Origin: Protonemura montana | Lineage: Eukaryota > Arthropoda > Insecta > Plecoptera > Nemouridae | Reading direction: 5' to 3' | DNA: 64,000 nt | Assembly (NCBI GenBank): GCA_947568835.1 | Contig: OX387602.1 | Coordinates: forward strand, 21,875,021-21,939,020 | Shown here: positions 11,673 through 23,962 of the stretch, piece after piece | How the letters are laid out: the number at the start of each line of letters is the position of its first letter | Numbering within the stretch: position 1 is the stretch's first letter | Program-made: the position numbers and the translations under genes | The notes under the pieces: model-generated | The model's input: the letters and a program-made list of their open reading frames with translations, nothing else | Told to the model about the DNA's origin: nothing | The model's database searches: none

Positions 11673-13213
11673 GCCGCAAGTGTTATCGTGTGGCACCTGC
11701 CGTTACCACGTGTTGCCGACTCGTTTGCTCAGCAGACAGTTTAACAGTAAGGCTCTGACTATGTAGAGCTAAACTATCATATGAATCTATTTGATATCTA
11801 TCTATCATATGAATTTAAGAGCCGATTTTTCAGAGTTCCGTTACAAACCTAACAGTCATTTAAATTGTGTGTGTGTGTGTTTTTTTTTGCTTGGCAACGG
11901 CCAATAAGAAAATGTTTTTGTTTGTCAATTCTAAAAGGCATGGTGGTAACACAGGTGGTAAGATAGCATTACCACCAGTTCTGGATTTTTTTCTGCCGAT
12001 TCCAAGGGCGGTAAAACTTACGCATACCTCAAATCGCTTGCGCTTAGATTTGTGGATTGGCGGTAAAAGAAGCTACATATTACACTATAATAATCAGTTC
12101 GCTCGCTCGCTGCCTTTGAGGGCATACCAATGCATGTGCGCTTTAATTTTTGAATACAAATGAATTTTTATCTAAGCTGATATATCTACTACCATCTCTG
12201 AGCTTTCAAACAGTATTTTCATAGTTATTACGAGTTCTAGTCATAAAAAAGGGTGGTAATTTGCCCTTATACTTCCATGCACTATGAGTACTGCATGGTC
12301 TAGTACGAGGGCTGAAAGTTGTTTTAAAAAGTAAATCATTATGAGAATTATTTTGATCTTTGTGACTGAGATGTATCACCCAATTGGACTGTCAGTGACC
12401 AGGTGCTAAAGCCACACTTGATAAAACCAAATGAACAGAAATTAATTTTGACGACGGTTTATTTTTGGATGGCAGTGAATTTAAAGGTGACTTTTGGTGA
12501 TGAAACAATGTAATTTGGCTATAAATACAAGAGAAATGGGTGGCAGACCTCAGTGAATTAAGAACTTGGGGGTAAACTAGTGTAATTGAGCACTTTAATC
12601 GCGCAATGATAACGACGTAGCGTCTAGAAGACGACCCGTCGTTATTTTATTTTGTTTGTGTATGTCTATAAGAGTTTTATATTATGTTCATATTGATTTT
12701 AAATTATTGTATCTTAGATTTTTCCGTCATGAATGATTTTTTAAGCATATCTTATCTTTTCGCACTGAATAAGGTAAACACGCTTGCTACATGGTAGTAT
12801 TGTATTACCACCCCATAGGGATGGGAGAGTTGGTGATCATAATTGCCTACACGTATTATAGTGTTTGCCATTCAATAAGCATTAAACCCACCAACTTTAA
12901 AAGATAAAAATAAACAAGAGTTAAAATTTGGAAACGGTTTGTTTGTCAACCTTTGACAAAAATGTAAATCTAATTTCTTTCCTTTATGACATTTACTTGG
13001 GAGTGCATAGACAACTTTGGGCAACATTTCTTTCAACGGGCAGTTTTAATATGTCCATCTTAATTTATGAGACTCATCTCCATGGTTATGCGTAATCAGA
13101 TACTTCTGTTTTTATTTTAACCTGCTTCTTGAACTGGCGTTTAGTATTGTAAAAACGGTGAGAATAGAAATGGAGAAGTTCGGCTGAAATTTAGGTATTT
13201 TTCAGGAAGGCTT
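11673..13213. other. Repeat-rich intergenic, no gene seen
   Basis: Contains a GT/T simple tract near 11869-11889 and several scattered ATTACCACC-type words. There is no convincing coding sequence. Confidence 0.45.
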
Positions 13214-13432
13214 CCAGGAAGGTGCCACTCGAACAGCAGGATTCCTCCACAAATCCATGCAGTCGAGTGTTTGAGTGAAGTTGCTGTACTAACTTTCATT
13301 CCTTCAACTTCTCTCCCGAACATAACTGATCATGTGTATGATGGTCACCCATCCAATACCTGACCCAGCGCAGTGTTGCTTACCGTCGGTGATCTCATGA
13401 GAACCGGTGTTTCCAGCACGCCAAACCGTTCG
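13214..13432 (-). repeat. 5S rRNA-derived SINE-like repeat, copy a (truncated)
   Basis: Read on the minus strand, the head matches the 5S rRNA internal control region: GATCACCGACGGTAAGCAAC, then a segment ending GGATGGGTGACC (C box). It is followed by the family body, with GGATTTGTGGAGGAATCCTG. The distal part is missing or diverged. Confidence 0.7.
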
Positions 13433-13449
13433 GTGTGCCGATTCGAGGA

Positions 13450-13939
13450 GGGCTCGTAAGCAATTGGACCCGCTGTATGACTTGATTTGGTCAAGAACAC
13501 TCACATCTAACAAATGCTAACATAGTTAAAATTAATCTAATGAAACATTCGCAATTAAAGTACGAGAATTTGCAGTTTTTTAGCATCTGCATGCCTGGAA
13601 AACATTTGGTCTGTGATAGCAGCCGTGGACGCCATTGCTGTTATCACCTCGGTCCACTTCGAAAACCGGTCAGCCAATAGGAGCCGAGCTTCAGTCGATC
13701 GAAAGTACGAGGCGGGGTCGATCGAGCACGTGTTGTGACGTCACTTGCACAGCGATGCAGTAGGTTTCAGGCGATACTCTTCTGTCGGCTACTCGCCTAG
13801 TACGAAGAGACAAATTTTCGCCTCGTTTTAGACGATTATTTCAGTTGAAACTTGTCATGGTTGGATTAACCGTACGTATAGGCAGTCCCGTGGCACTCAC
13901 GCGTACCACGAGTTGCTTCAAAGTTTTCACAGGCAAACT
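13450..13939 (+). repeat. Long direct repeat, copy 1
   Basis: About 490 bp nearly identical to 15866-16352, including TCAAGAACACTCACATCTAA near the start and ending near AGGCAAACT. I cannot identify the family. No terminal TG...CA was found, so LTR status is not supported. Confidence 0.75.
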
Positions 13940-14094
13940 AAACATTCTGAAGACGTGATACTTTCCCAGATTTATTTTCAGTTCATTTTTTATAACTTTA
14001 TAAACTGCCTTATTTATTTTCCTAAAACAAACTAAAATAAACGGCATTGTAAATATATTCAAGAGACTTCGGGCCCACGAGCGAATTTATTTTG

Positions 14095-14545
14095 CGATGT
14101 TTAACGACGCACTGTTTTGACATCTAGCCATGCGGCTCTGGTCTAATGGCGTCGGGGAATGAGTGGATGATGATGAGGATGATGATGATGATGATGATGA
14201 ACCTAACCTAGCCTGGAGAGAGGAGGGAAAACCCGGTGCCGGCACATAGCCTACTCCTGTCGAACAGCGCCAAGGGGACCACCGGCTTAACGTACCTTCC
14301 GAAGGACGGTACAACTCGAACAGCAGGATTCCTCCACAAATCCATGCTGTCGAGAGGTTGATAAGCAAGGAGTGTGAAGTTGCTGTACTAACTTTCATCC
14401 CTCCAACCTCTCTTCCGAACTGAACTGGTCATGTGTATGTGGCCACCCATCTTATACCTGACTCGGCGCAGTGTTGCTTAACTTAGGTGATATCACGAGA
14501 ACCGATGTTTCCAACACGTCAAAATTTTCGGTCCCACGAGCGAAG
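14095..14545 (-). repeat. 5S rRNA-derived SINE-like repeat, copy b (near full length)
   Basis: On the minus strand: a 5S-like head (C box plus TTAAGCAACACTGCG), a body with CTGCTGTTCGAGTTGTACCG, a CATCAT microsatellite at about 14168-14200, and a tail ending CAGTGCGTCGTTAAACATCG. This is the most complete copy along with 38880-39310. Confidence 0.75.
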
Positions 14546-15865
14546 GCTCGAGGACTCCCAACCCTCCCGCATCAGGGGAAAACATTGGCTCGTGCCGCAC
14601 TCGGGCCGGTCGACAATCCCCTACGGCGGACCAAAGACTCGGCTGACGTAGCTCACGACTCGGTGATGACTGTCAAAATAATGCAAATTTATAAGTTGCA
14701 CAAAAATAATAACAATAAAAATACAATAATAATAATAATACATAGTTTATTCCATGATTGGTTACATTTATAAAATTGGCAAGAAATTTTACATACTCTG
14801 AAACATTTTACATATTTTGAAAATCATAAGAAATCCTTTTACATTTACATCATACATACATAAAGTCATCTTAAATTATTTAAATCATATCTTTTTAATG
14901 ATCGTTTAAAAGAGTAGAAACAATGTGCCATTAGGAATTTTTTTTAGCACCCTATCATAGTGTTTGTCATTGTGTCTTGCTTTAACATTGAAAGGAAGGT
15001 GATAAAACATCTTCACTCCATTTAAGATTGGTCCTTTTGTTAAAAATTTAGTTGTCAACTCATACCATTTGGTATTACGTCTCCGGGTGCGATTGTAAGT
15101 GCTACATTATTGATTTGCGTCGACGATTTTAATCGTAAGTCAATTGTTAGACCTTAGCACATGGCTTCATCCCTTACCCTTGAGGTAAATAAGTGGGGAC
15201 TTCTTGTATGTATCGATCAGTTTACTGCTCTGATGGGGGTTTTGATGAATCAGCACAGTTTTTTCGGCGTTAAGATTTAAGTAATTGTGATTTAAATGAC
15301 AAAACTGTCATTTAATTTTGATTTAAAAGTAATTGTCATTGGAGATTTAACTCCATTCTTCCATTTGTTTAACCATTGTTTAAGGCTATGGGAGAGAAAA
15401 AATACAACGTTTGAATTCTGCTAGCTTGCTATCCGACCCTTTCCAGATTGTGGTTTAAAAGTTACTACTTTACTTTCTTTCGGTACATACTATCGTTGAT
15501 ACTATGTTAGTAGTTATAAAAAGCTCACCAGAAAGTTTCATGGTAGTTTCATTCATTAGTTGTCTTTATCATTTACATCTTCTTGGTCCTGTCCTTGGGT
15601 GAATCATCTCGGATACAAGGAATTAATTCCGACTTAATTTTTGTGCATTTTGAGTGGTTTGCTTTGATGGATACTAACGAACGGCTTCTTATTTTGCATC
15701 CCAAAATATTGCTACGATCTTACAAGTTTTAAAGCCATTCAACCAAAATTCTCAACAGAGTATTAAAATTTTGCACCACTCCTATGATTGTCTACACAAC
15801 TTGCATGCACAACAATGTAATTGCACGGATAATTGCCGGTCGATGCATTGTGTCGATTCAAAAAG
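14546..15865. other. AT-rich interval between direct repeats
   Basis: Includes a short AAT-rich tract near 14700-14745. No gene or RNA seen. Confidence 0.45.
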
Positions 15866-16352
15866 GGCTCATACGCAATTTTACTCTCTATGTGACTTAA
15901 TTAGTCAAGAACACTCACATCTAACAAATGCTAACATAGTTAAAATTAATCTAATGAAACATTCGCAATTAAAGTACGAGAATTTGCAGTTTTTTAGCAT
16001 CTGCATGCCTGGAAAACATTTGGTCTGTGATAGCAGCCGTGGACGCCATTGCTGTTATCACCTCGGTCCACTTCGAAAACCGGTCAGCTAATGGCAGCCG
16101 AGCTTCAGTCGATCGAAAGTACGAGGCGGGGTCGATCGAGCACGTGTTGTGACGTCACTTGCACAGCGATGCAGTAGGTTTCAGGCGATACTCTTCCGTC
16201 GGCTACTCGCCTGGTACGAAGAGACAAATTTTCGCCTCGTTTTAGCCGATTATTTCAGTTGAAACTTGTCATGGTTGGATTAACCGTACGTATAGGCAGT
16301 CCCGTGGCACTCACGCGTACCACGAGTTGCTTCAAAGTTTTCACAGGCAAAC
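15866..16352 (+). repeat. Long direct repeat, copy 2
   Basis: Partner of 13450-13939. Similarity begins at GGGCTCATACGCAATT and ends at AGGCAAACT, with only a handful of differences over the core. Confidence 0.75.
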
Positions 16353-16576
16353 TTAATTTCCTGACAACGTCATTCGTTCCCAGCTACTTGACACAATTTT
16401 ATTAAATATAGCTTTGAATTTTAGGCATAGGCAAAGCCTCGGGAGATTTTTATCGGAAGATAAAAATATGTGATATTCTGACTTTTGTTGCAAAACTTGT
16501 TGCAAACCTTTACAAGATACGATATTTTCTGCGTTGTAGTGTGATCTTACAGATCTTACAGATTGATTGATTGATT

Positions 16577-17658
16577 AGTGACGTTTAACGACGCACTGTT
16601 TTGACAACGGACAATGTGCAGTGTTTTCATCTATTATCTTTATCTAGATAATATTTTGTGTCGTCATCTTTATCTTTATCTAGATTATAAATTAGTTACC
16701 TAAACGCTATGTTTAGATAATAGATAATAGATAACTTGTTTTGTAATTGTAAGTGAACACCTATGAACTTAGAATTTCCAGACATTACTCAAGTCATCAC
16801 AGCTCAGACTTCAATCAAAGTTCAAAAAATATATATCTATATGTATATAATAATAATGTTCGTATTTTGCGAGACAAGACAAAATCCGCCACTTCAGAAC
16901 GGCCACTTCTTCTGACTAATTCTGTCAAGTAACGTCCAATCTTGAGATTAATGTCACTAATGCCTCATGATTTGTAAGTCTGGACCCTCTATGTAAGAAC
17001 ACCTACCTATTGGAAGGCAGGATGCGGTCCTACGGCATTGATACTCAACGTAAATATTTTCCAATATTCTAAAATCCATTTCAAATAACAAAAAAAATCA
17101 TCTATTATCTAAAGTAAATTATCTAGATAATTTATTTTTTCTTTTATCTTTTAGCTGGATGATTTTTTTGAGAATCATCTATTATCTTAGATAAATCTAT
17201 ATGTATCTAAATCTATAGATAAATCTAAGATAGATTATCTTAGATAAAAAAATTCCCAATTATCTTTATCTTTATCTAGATAAACAAAAAATTATCTAGT
17301 CACAACACTGACATTGTGGCATTGGTCTAATAGTGCCAGTAAATGAGTGAGTGATGATGAGAATGATGATTTACCTTCCTAATTAAGAAGGGGGGAGGGG
17401 AAACCCAGTGCACGTGGCCTACTCCTGTCGACGAGCACCAATGGGACCACTGGCTTAACGTCCCCTCCGCAATTGAATAATTGACAGCAATTGAAAAAAT
17501 TGAAGGACGTTACAACTCGAACCACAGGATTCTTCCACAAATCCATGCCGTCGAGAGGTTGATAAGCAAGGCGAGTTAAGTTGCTGAACTAACTTTCAAC
17601 CCTCTAGCCTCTCCCCCGAACAGAACTGGTCATGTGTATGATGGTCACCCATATTTCA
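16577..17658 (-). repeat. 5S rRNA-derived repeat, copy c, split by an insertion
   Basis: The tail part (GACGCACTGTTTTGACAACG) is at 16590-16618 and the body at 17311-17650. The two are separated by the 692-bp element at 16619-17310. The 5S-like head is truncated just after the GGGTGACC C box, at about 17650. Confidence 0.7.
16619..17310. mobile_element. hAT-like MITE with 8-bp target duplication
   Basis: Termini CAGTGTT (16619) and AACACTG (ends 17310) are inverted. The flanks ACAATGTG (16611-16618) and ACATTGTG (17311-17318) match at 7 of 8 positions, as expected of a hAT target duplication. The interior is packed with TTATCTAGATAA-type subterminal palindromes and has no ORF. It is inserted into a 5S-derived repeat. 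Confidence 0.75.
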
Positions 17659-17659
17659 G

Positions 17660-18276
17660 AAGTCAAATCTAAAAGCTGACCATCATGTGAAATGGTTTAA
17701 AGCATAGATTTAAATTGCAAATGGGGTTGGATTGTTTCGCTCGCTACGCTCATCAAACACAGACCATTTCAATGTTTTAATGTCGAAGTCGATATTCGAC
17801 TTCAATAACCAGAATTTAAAGGTCAAATTAAGTTGCAGGAGACATTTTGCATTACATGCATGCTCCTTTATGATATCAGCGATAAGAGGCGCCGGAGCAG
17901 CGATCATATTTCAGAGATTAGCCAGATCAGTGAACTCCAGTCTGCTAGAGCCTCTCTGCTGGAACATTAAACACGGAGAGAGATTTTTCTGCTGTTTTGA
18001 CTGCCGAGTTAAATTTTAACCAGTGGACTTGTTTCGCGGCGACCAGCACTATACAGCGAAATGAGTAATTCGACTCTGGATGGGCGCAGAGTTTCGTGTC
18101 TGCAAGATATCCGTCAAAAACAAGGTGTGAGCTTACAGATTCTTTTGAAATAAGGAACCTGGACCAATACTTTGTTCGCTGCCAGCAAAAATTAAAAATT
18201 GATTTCGTTGCGTGGAGCGAAACAAGCACCCTGTTACGGAATGTCCTGCACAGAAGCGACAGCGAATTTTATTTCC
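17660..18276. other. Repeat-flanked interval, no gene recognised
   Basis: Short ORFs of 65-105 codons occur on both strands, with no recognisable domain. Confidence 0.4.
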
Positions 18277-18324
18277 ACGGGGGGTGCAAGCGCACCCCCT
18301 TGCACCCTCCTCGGGACGCCCATG
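18277..18324 (+). mobile_element. Solo terminus of a hAT-like element
   Basis: A G-rich then C-rich hairpin (GGGGGGTGCAAGCGCACCCC) followed by a GGGACGCCCATG end. It matches the right terminus of the element at 10735-11672. It is followed by CTCAGAAG (18325-18332), identical to the 8 bp before 10735. Confidence 0.55.
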
Positions 18325-18551
18325 CTCAGAAGAGTCTTGCCCAGTGGCACTTTCAACGTCACACTCAATGTGCTTTAATGTTGTTTATTGTTTGGGTGAT
18401 CATACATAGATGATATAAACATAGTCAGTAATTCGATAGCGAATATCGATAGCGCCTCCTGGTATCGATCGACTGATGCCCGGCTCCCCTTGGCTGACAG
18501 GTTTTCAATAGACAAAAAAAAAGAAAAGGCTTTTTTATGGTGATAAAAGCA

Positions 18552-18614
18552 ATGGCGGCCACGGCTGATATCAGCTCAAACGATTCCTCCACAGCAGACA
18601 ACGTATTCATTGAG
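18552..18614 (+). other. Candidate orphan first coding exon
   Basis: ATG GCG GCC ... in a fair initiation context is followed by 21 Ala/Ser/Asp-rich codons ending in GAG just before GTAAGA, a consensus splice donor. I could not find a convincing partner exon. It may be the start of an unannotated plus-strand gene or transposon gene, or chance. Confidence 0.22.
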
Positions 18615-19016
18615 GTAAGAATGTTTAATATAACAAATCTTCCAACCCTCCTGTCATAAGTGCACAGTTTTTCTTAGCATTGTAAACATGAGGTTGTCTG
18701 GAAAGGAAAATCGGAGCTGCCGCTTTATCTCAGGTTGTAGAAAAATAAAGCAAGAGACTTTAATTTTGAACAGGTTTCTCTCAGGTCGCTACGCTTACCA
18801 CTTACTTGATAAGAAACTAAAGAATAAGTACAAAGTATTTTATTTTTAAGCAGCCATTCTACGCTTTACGCCGCAGCATTTTACATAACATTAAAATATA
18901 TTTACATAGCAAAAACTTTCACTTACACAATCTGCCAATCATGAAAACAGCATAAGAATAGTTGAACGTTATCGAAAATCCAGAATCCTCGAGTTCCCAT
19001 CAAGACGCGTTCAGTT

Positions 19017-22000
19017 TTACTCGCAGGTCAGCAAACGAGCCTGCTCGTTGCCCTGTTTCGATGCTGCCTCGCACACTTTCATCTGCTTGGCGAGGACGGC
19101 GCCCACCTTCCTCTCAGCCGTGCATTCGAAGGCGACCACGCCATTGCCGTTGTGCTGTCCGTTCGCCTTCTTGCCGTTAACAGGTCCATCGTTAGAGCAG
19201 CCGTTCGTGTGGCCATTGGAATGGCCATTGGTACCTCCTTTCTTGTTGCCATTTGAGATTTCGTTGACGGTCCCGTTGCTTTTCACGGGTTCAGACGGAA
19301 TGGTCAGAAGGTCGTCGTCGTCCGTCCTGGAGAGGACAGCGCCGGCTTGGGCCAAGATCTCGTCCCATGCAAAGTCCACATCGCGCTCCTCTGTGAGGCG
19401 CGAGCAGATAACGAAGCGGATGACCAGATCCTCTTGCACTTTGGCGGACACGAGGTAAATCTTCTTGCGTGCTGTCAGACGATCGAGTAGTCGCTTCGTC
19501 AAACCGTTGGAACCCTGAGAGAGAAACAAAACTAGGCTATTTTATTGAGACCATATTGGTATAGAGAGAAAGATGTCAGGTTGGGCTGTTAAGGCATGGT
19601 TTTAATAAATTCTTCGATGAAATGAGCATGCAATATTACTAACATCTGACTACAAAATGTATGCTAATCAATTGCATCATTCATAAGGCGAAATACAGGC
19701 TACCATGTACAATGGAAGTTATCGAATTGAAAAGGCGACCGCTTCAGACTTGGGACTCTCGTTCACCTTAAGCCGAAAGCAGACAACGCCCATCGAGACC
19801 CTTGTGACGACGCTGAAACGCTCGTCGGCGTCTGCGAGAGTCTCGAAGCGTTGCGTGAGTGCGATCTGCTTGCGGATGTGAGCTTGCAGACCCGCAACGC
19901 CGTAGATCCTGAGCACCAGCCAGAGCTTGAGGGAGCGGAAGCGCCTTCCTAGCGGGATCTGCCAGTGCCGGTAGTCGGGCATCACGCCCTGTTGGTGATG
20001 CTTCAAGTAGATGCGATCCACGTTAAAAGCATCTACAAGCCACGCCGAGTTCTTCACCCTTAGAAACGAAAATGTGGGCGTTATGGGATACTCTAACTCA
20101 CCGCAAGAAAGTATTTGCTATCTAGAAGAGGCCTCTACTCTTACCACATAGCCGAGCAATCAAAGTTGACCAGCAGCCACTTATGGGGGTTGAAGTTAAA
20201 CGAGTCCGCCATCTCAACGCCCTGCATATGGTGTCTGTACTCCGGACAGATAAATGCCGCGCCTGGAAAAAACCAAGGCTTAGCACGTAAGTATTCCATG
20301 TTCCATACTTCGGTTGTTGCACGCATTTTAACGAAATACAAACGGCAACTCACCTGCGTAGGCGGCGTCGACGTGCAGCCAGATCGCCTCGCGCTCGCAG
20401 ATCTGTCCCAGCTCCTCGAGGTCGTCGAAAGCGCACGTACCCGTCGTACCGAGCGTCGCCACCACCTGGCGTCGACATGGAGGACAAAGGTTAAACACGC
20501 TGCTCGCGAGATTTGAGCTTTAGAGTCCGAGATAAGTAATGGTGGCACACTCACGTAGCACGGGATAAGCCCTTTGGCACGGTCCTCCCTAATAGCAGCC
20601 TCCAGGGTAGGTCCACGCAGCCGGCACTGCGCATCACTACGCAGCAGACGCATCGGCATCGAGCCCAGAAGGCCCGCCTTCTCCACAGAAGAGTTGGATT
20701 GGTCTGCAACAGAGTAAAATAAACACATGTTGCTCCTTTCAACTAAATTTCCACTGTACCATACAAGCATTCACTGAATAGTGAATAAATCGCAGATTTG
20801 ATAAAGTAGGCTATATAACTGATCAATACTAACGGTGTTGTCTCCTATACACATCCCCTGCTTACCCGACGTGTAGGCAACCATCTTCCCTTTGATCGCG
20901 CCCTCCTCCCAGTCTGGGTGTTCGGCTTGGATCTTACGTAGCATACGGTCCTTGGCTGCGAGTAGGCCGACCAGAGTGGCCTCGCTGGCCGATCCCTGGA
21001 AAGGAAGGAGATTAGTAGTTTGCATACCTGTGACGTGGAAAAATTTCAATACGCGCATCGAGGAGGGGATATGTTACCTGTATCACGCCACCGCCGGGAC
21101 CCTCTGAGCAGTTGAGGAACTCTTTGGGAAGCGCCATCAACTTTCCGAGCCAATCCATCATTGCCACCTCCAGCTCCGTGCATGCAGGACTCGTAATCTG
21201 CAATCAAATGGTTGTATGGCAGAGTTGGTCAGTTGGTCACACGTAATCTAGTACATATCTGCCTTAAAAACGGCGACCCATTTGAGAATCCACATGGACC
21301 TGCTAGAGGTCAAAGAAATAACAACCAGGAAACGATTAAGGAATTCTTTACATCGCTGCAGTAAACGATTGGCGAATGGTCTATGTCTGATAAAGCAATG
21401 GGGCAAACGACTGAAATGAGACATTATAATAGTTTCCTTGGATAAGGGGTCATCGATGAAGCAGTGCCATTTTGTTACACAGCCATTTGCCAGACCTATG
21501 GAGATGGCGTAGCAGAGAAAATCTATCTGATTGCCATCTGGTCATCCTGATTACCATCTGGTGCAAGCTCAAACTCCATCCAGCATTGCTAATAAAGCTA
21601 TTAGAATCGTGAATGTGAAATATCCTTCAGCAGCCTATACCCCAGAATAGCGAGCGACGTTGCTTGTGTAACGCCTTACCCAACTGAAGCCCACACAGCC
21701 GATGCCGGCGCTAAGCATCTCGCCTACGATCCCTGGATAGGAGTTGGCGGTCGGGTAGTACGCGTGGAACTGCGGGGAGTGCCAGTGAGTGACTCCAGGC
21801 ATAACGACGCGGTCCATGTCCTTCAGGACGTCCTCCCACTTCTCGCCCTGCTGCGGCGCTTCCCCGGGGATCAGTGGCTGGAGGTAACCAGGAGACACCA
21901 CGGACAATACCGGCCTGCAAAAGAGAGCATGTCCATGAGATTGTGGAATTCTGAGAGGACTGAGAAGTTTGTGGCGTTAGCGTAAAGTGTGCTCGCTAGC

Positions 22001-22780
22001 TTGGCACAAGGAGCATGGCGGTTAAGTGCTCCCGTGACATGATCTCTGTAACCCGACACGTTCTTTTAGATTTTTTGTCCTTTCGTGGTCAGTGCTATAA
22101 CTGTGCCAACGAAAACTGCTTTGTGCTCATTACAACCATTTTAAGCCTATCGATAAATTATGATTTAAATCCGAATAGAATTTCCTGCAAAGAAGCCCAA
22201 CATTTTTTTAAACATCTTTGGTCAATTCACCTGCCGTGATTTTATGACAGGTTTAGTACAGACCCGGGCTATTTTTCATTAGAATTCTGCTGTGTTATGT
22301 TGAACGCCGTGGTCAATGGTCAATAGTTCACCACGGAAAGAATCTCACTTGGAGAGGACCACCAGGTCAACGTTCTATCGCTGCTATGGTGGTTGATATT
22401 GGCTAGCGATCACAGTTATCAAAGGACGGGACGGAAAGGACAACAATTTAGTTGAGCACTAATTGCTTCATGTAGCAATTAGTGAACTACGTCTCGATAG
22501 ATTTAAGTGACAGATCATAGTTGCTAAAACCGAAGCAAAACTATAGAGTGAGAATTGGTAGTATTGTTTTGTATATCACTCTCCCCTGACATTTGATACT
22601 TTAGTTTCTGTATACTGAAGCTAACCGTTATGGATACCGTGATAATAACTGTGCCTATCAGGGAGCAAGCAGTATGACAGGAACCCCCGACGCCTCTCAC
22701 CTGTCCCGAACGTTCTCGATGTAGTCGGCCAGGTAGTCGACGGTGGCTTTCCCGAACTTCCTGAACTCGGCGGCGTCCAT
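19017..22780 (-). CDS. AAAD paralog C: DHPAA synthase-like (aromatic aldehyde synthase type)
   Basis: A PLP-dependent AAAD-family enzyme of 577 aa. Exons in transcription order: 22780-22701, 21914-21680, 21197-21078, 20995-20866, 20703-20555, 20465-20354, 20262-20145, 20058-19767, 19514-19017; every junction is in phase. Visible motifs are [49 protein letters not shown] with the PLP Lys, and IYLKH with the loop Tyr. Where decarboxylases have His in QAHSS, this reads QSNSS. That His-to-Asn change is the known signature of insect DHPAA synthase, which turns DOPA into 3,4-dihydroxyphenylacetaldehyde with CO2, NH3 and H2O2, for flexible cuticle. The aldehyde-forming activity is an inference. The C-terminus has an NG-rich tail of about 100 residues ([10 protein letters not shown]). 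AATAAA lies at 18844-18839. The start is the first in-frame ATG at 22780, at the usual family N-terminus ([10 protein letters not shown]). Confidence 0.9.
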
Positions 22781-23962
22781 GGTAGAGTAGGTCCTCTCGG
22801 CGTCCTCCTCAAGACTGGCGACACTGCTGGCACACCAACCAGATTAGCCACTGCGCACGCATGCAGGGTCAAACGCATCGCCTCTCTCTGCCCCTTGCAT
22901 TCCGACGGTAGCAGACACAAATATACGCACAGTAAATGCGTACCTGTGGCCCGCGGGTATAATGAAGTAAGGGGGACGAAAGTTAGGCGATGTACGAAGT
23001 TGTTTTGTGTCAATTCAGGCAGTGGATGGTGACACATGTCAGTGTCTTCAGAGATTAGAAACTAAAATAGCTTTAGCTAAACAATTCATATTCATAAAGA
23101 AATGTTGGAGCAGATGAGTGGAAAATTTATCTGAACTAAATGGTTGCTCACGCATGAAAATGTGTATAAATAAATAACTTGTAGCAATGCTTGCGGGTGA
23201 GTGTGATTATATGTGGCAATAATAAAACTGAAATTAATTAGTGATATTGTGCCCGATATTTTGTAGGGTGGTGCCCTGTTCGGAGGAGTTTGTCGGGCCT
23301 TGAGGGACCTTGAAAACCACAGAATGGGAATACCTATGGTAATAGCAAAACAAATTTCAACGAGTGTGAGTAACTAGCACTGGAACATTTTGAAATGACG
23401 AATAGTCAGTCTCACCAATTGTACGCTGAACCACGAGCAAAGGGCACTAAACCCCCACAGCACCACACCTAAAGAGCACGGTAACAACGAACGACTGGCA
23501 CCTGACTTCACCGATCGATACAATCCAACCGATAGCCCCTCGACACCTCGGTTATATACGCTGTGCCTTCGTCTGTGTGACAACTCTCTTCAGGGACCTT
23601 GAACGTGCCTGCGAAAATCACTCGATTTGCTTTTGTTGCCAAATTTTGTTGGGTAAGTAATGTTTCTGTTTGATTTTTAATGGTCTTGAAACACTGCAAG
23701 ATCGTTAGTAAAAGAACAATCGCAAAAAGAATAGCTTCTGACGCAAATTATATTTATTTTCTCTTGCACATTTATAATTTGCCATTTAAATGTTTTTCTT
23801 GGAGACTCCTTAACAATTATGGACGATAAAGATGGTTTCGTCTACGTGAAGTTTTAAATATACGTCATTTGTGCTACTACACGAAGAAAAATATCTCCTT
23901 TAGCAAGCACCTTGAGCTTATTCTCTTAAAACTTACTCTCTTAAAACTTACTCTCCTAAAAC
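22781..23962. other. Intergenic between AAAD C and D
   Basis: Upstream of C and downstream of D. An AATAAA for D lies at 23758-23753, and a four-fold CTTAAAACTTACT short tandem repeat at about 23925-23970 abuts the stop of D. No gene seen. Confidence 0.55.

Noticed and set aside
13450..16352. LTR retrotransposon flanked by the direct repeats
   Set aside because: No TG...CA ends, no target duplication, no primer-binding site or pol coding in the 1.9 kb between.
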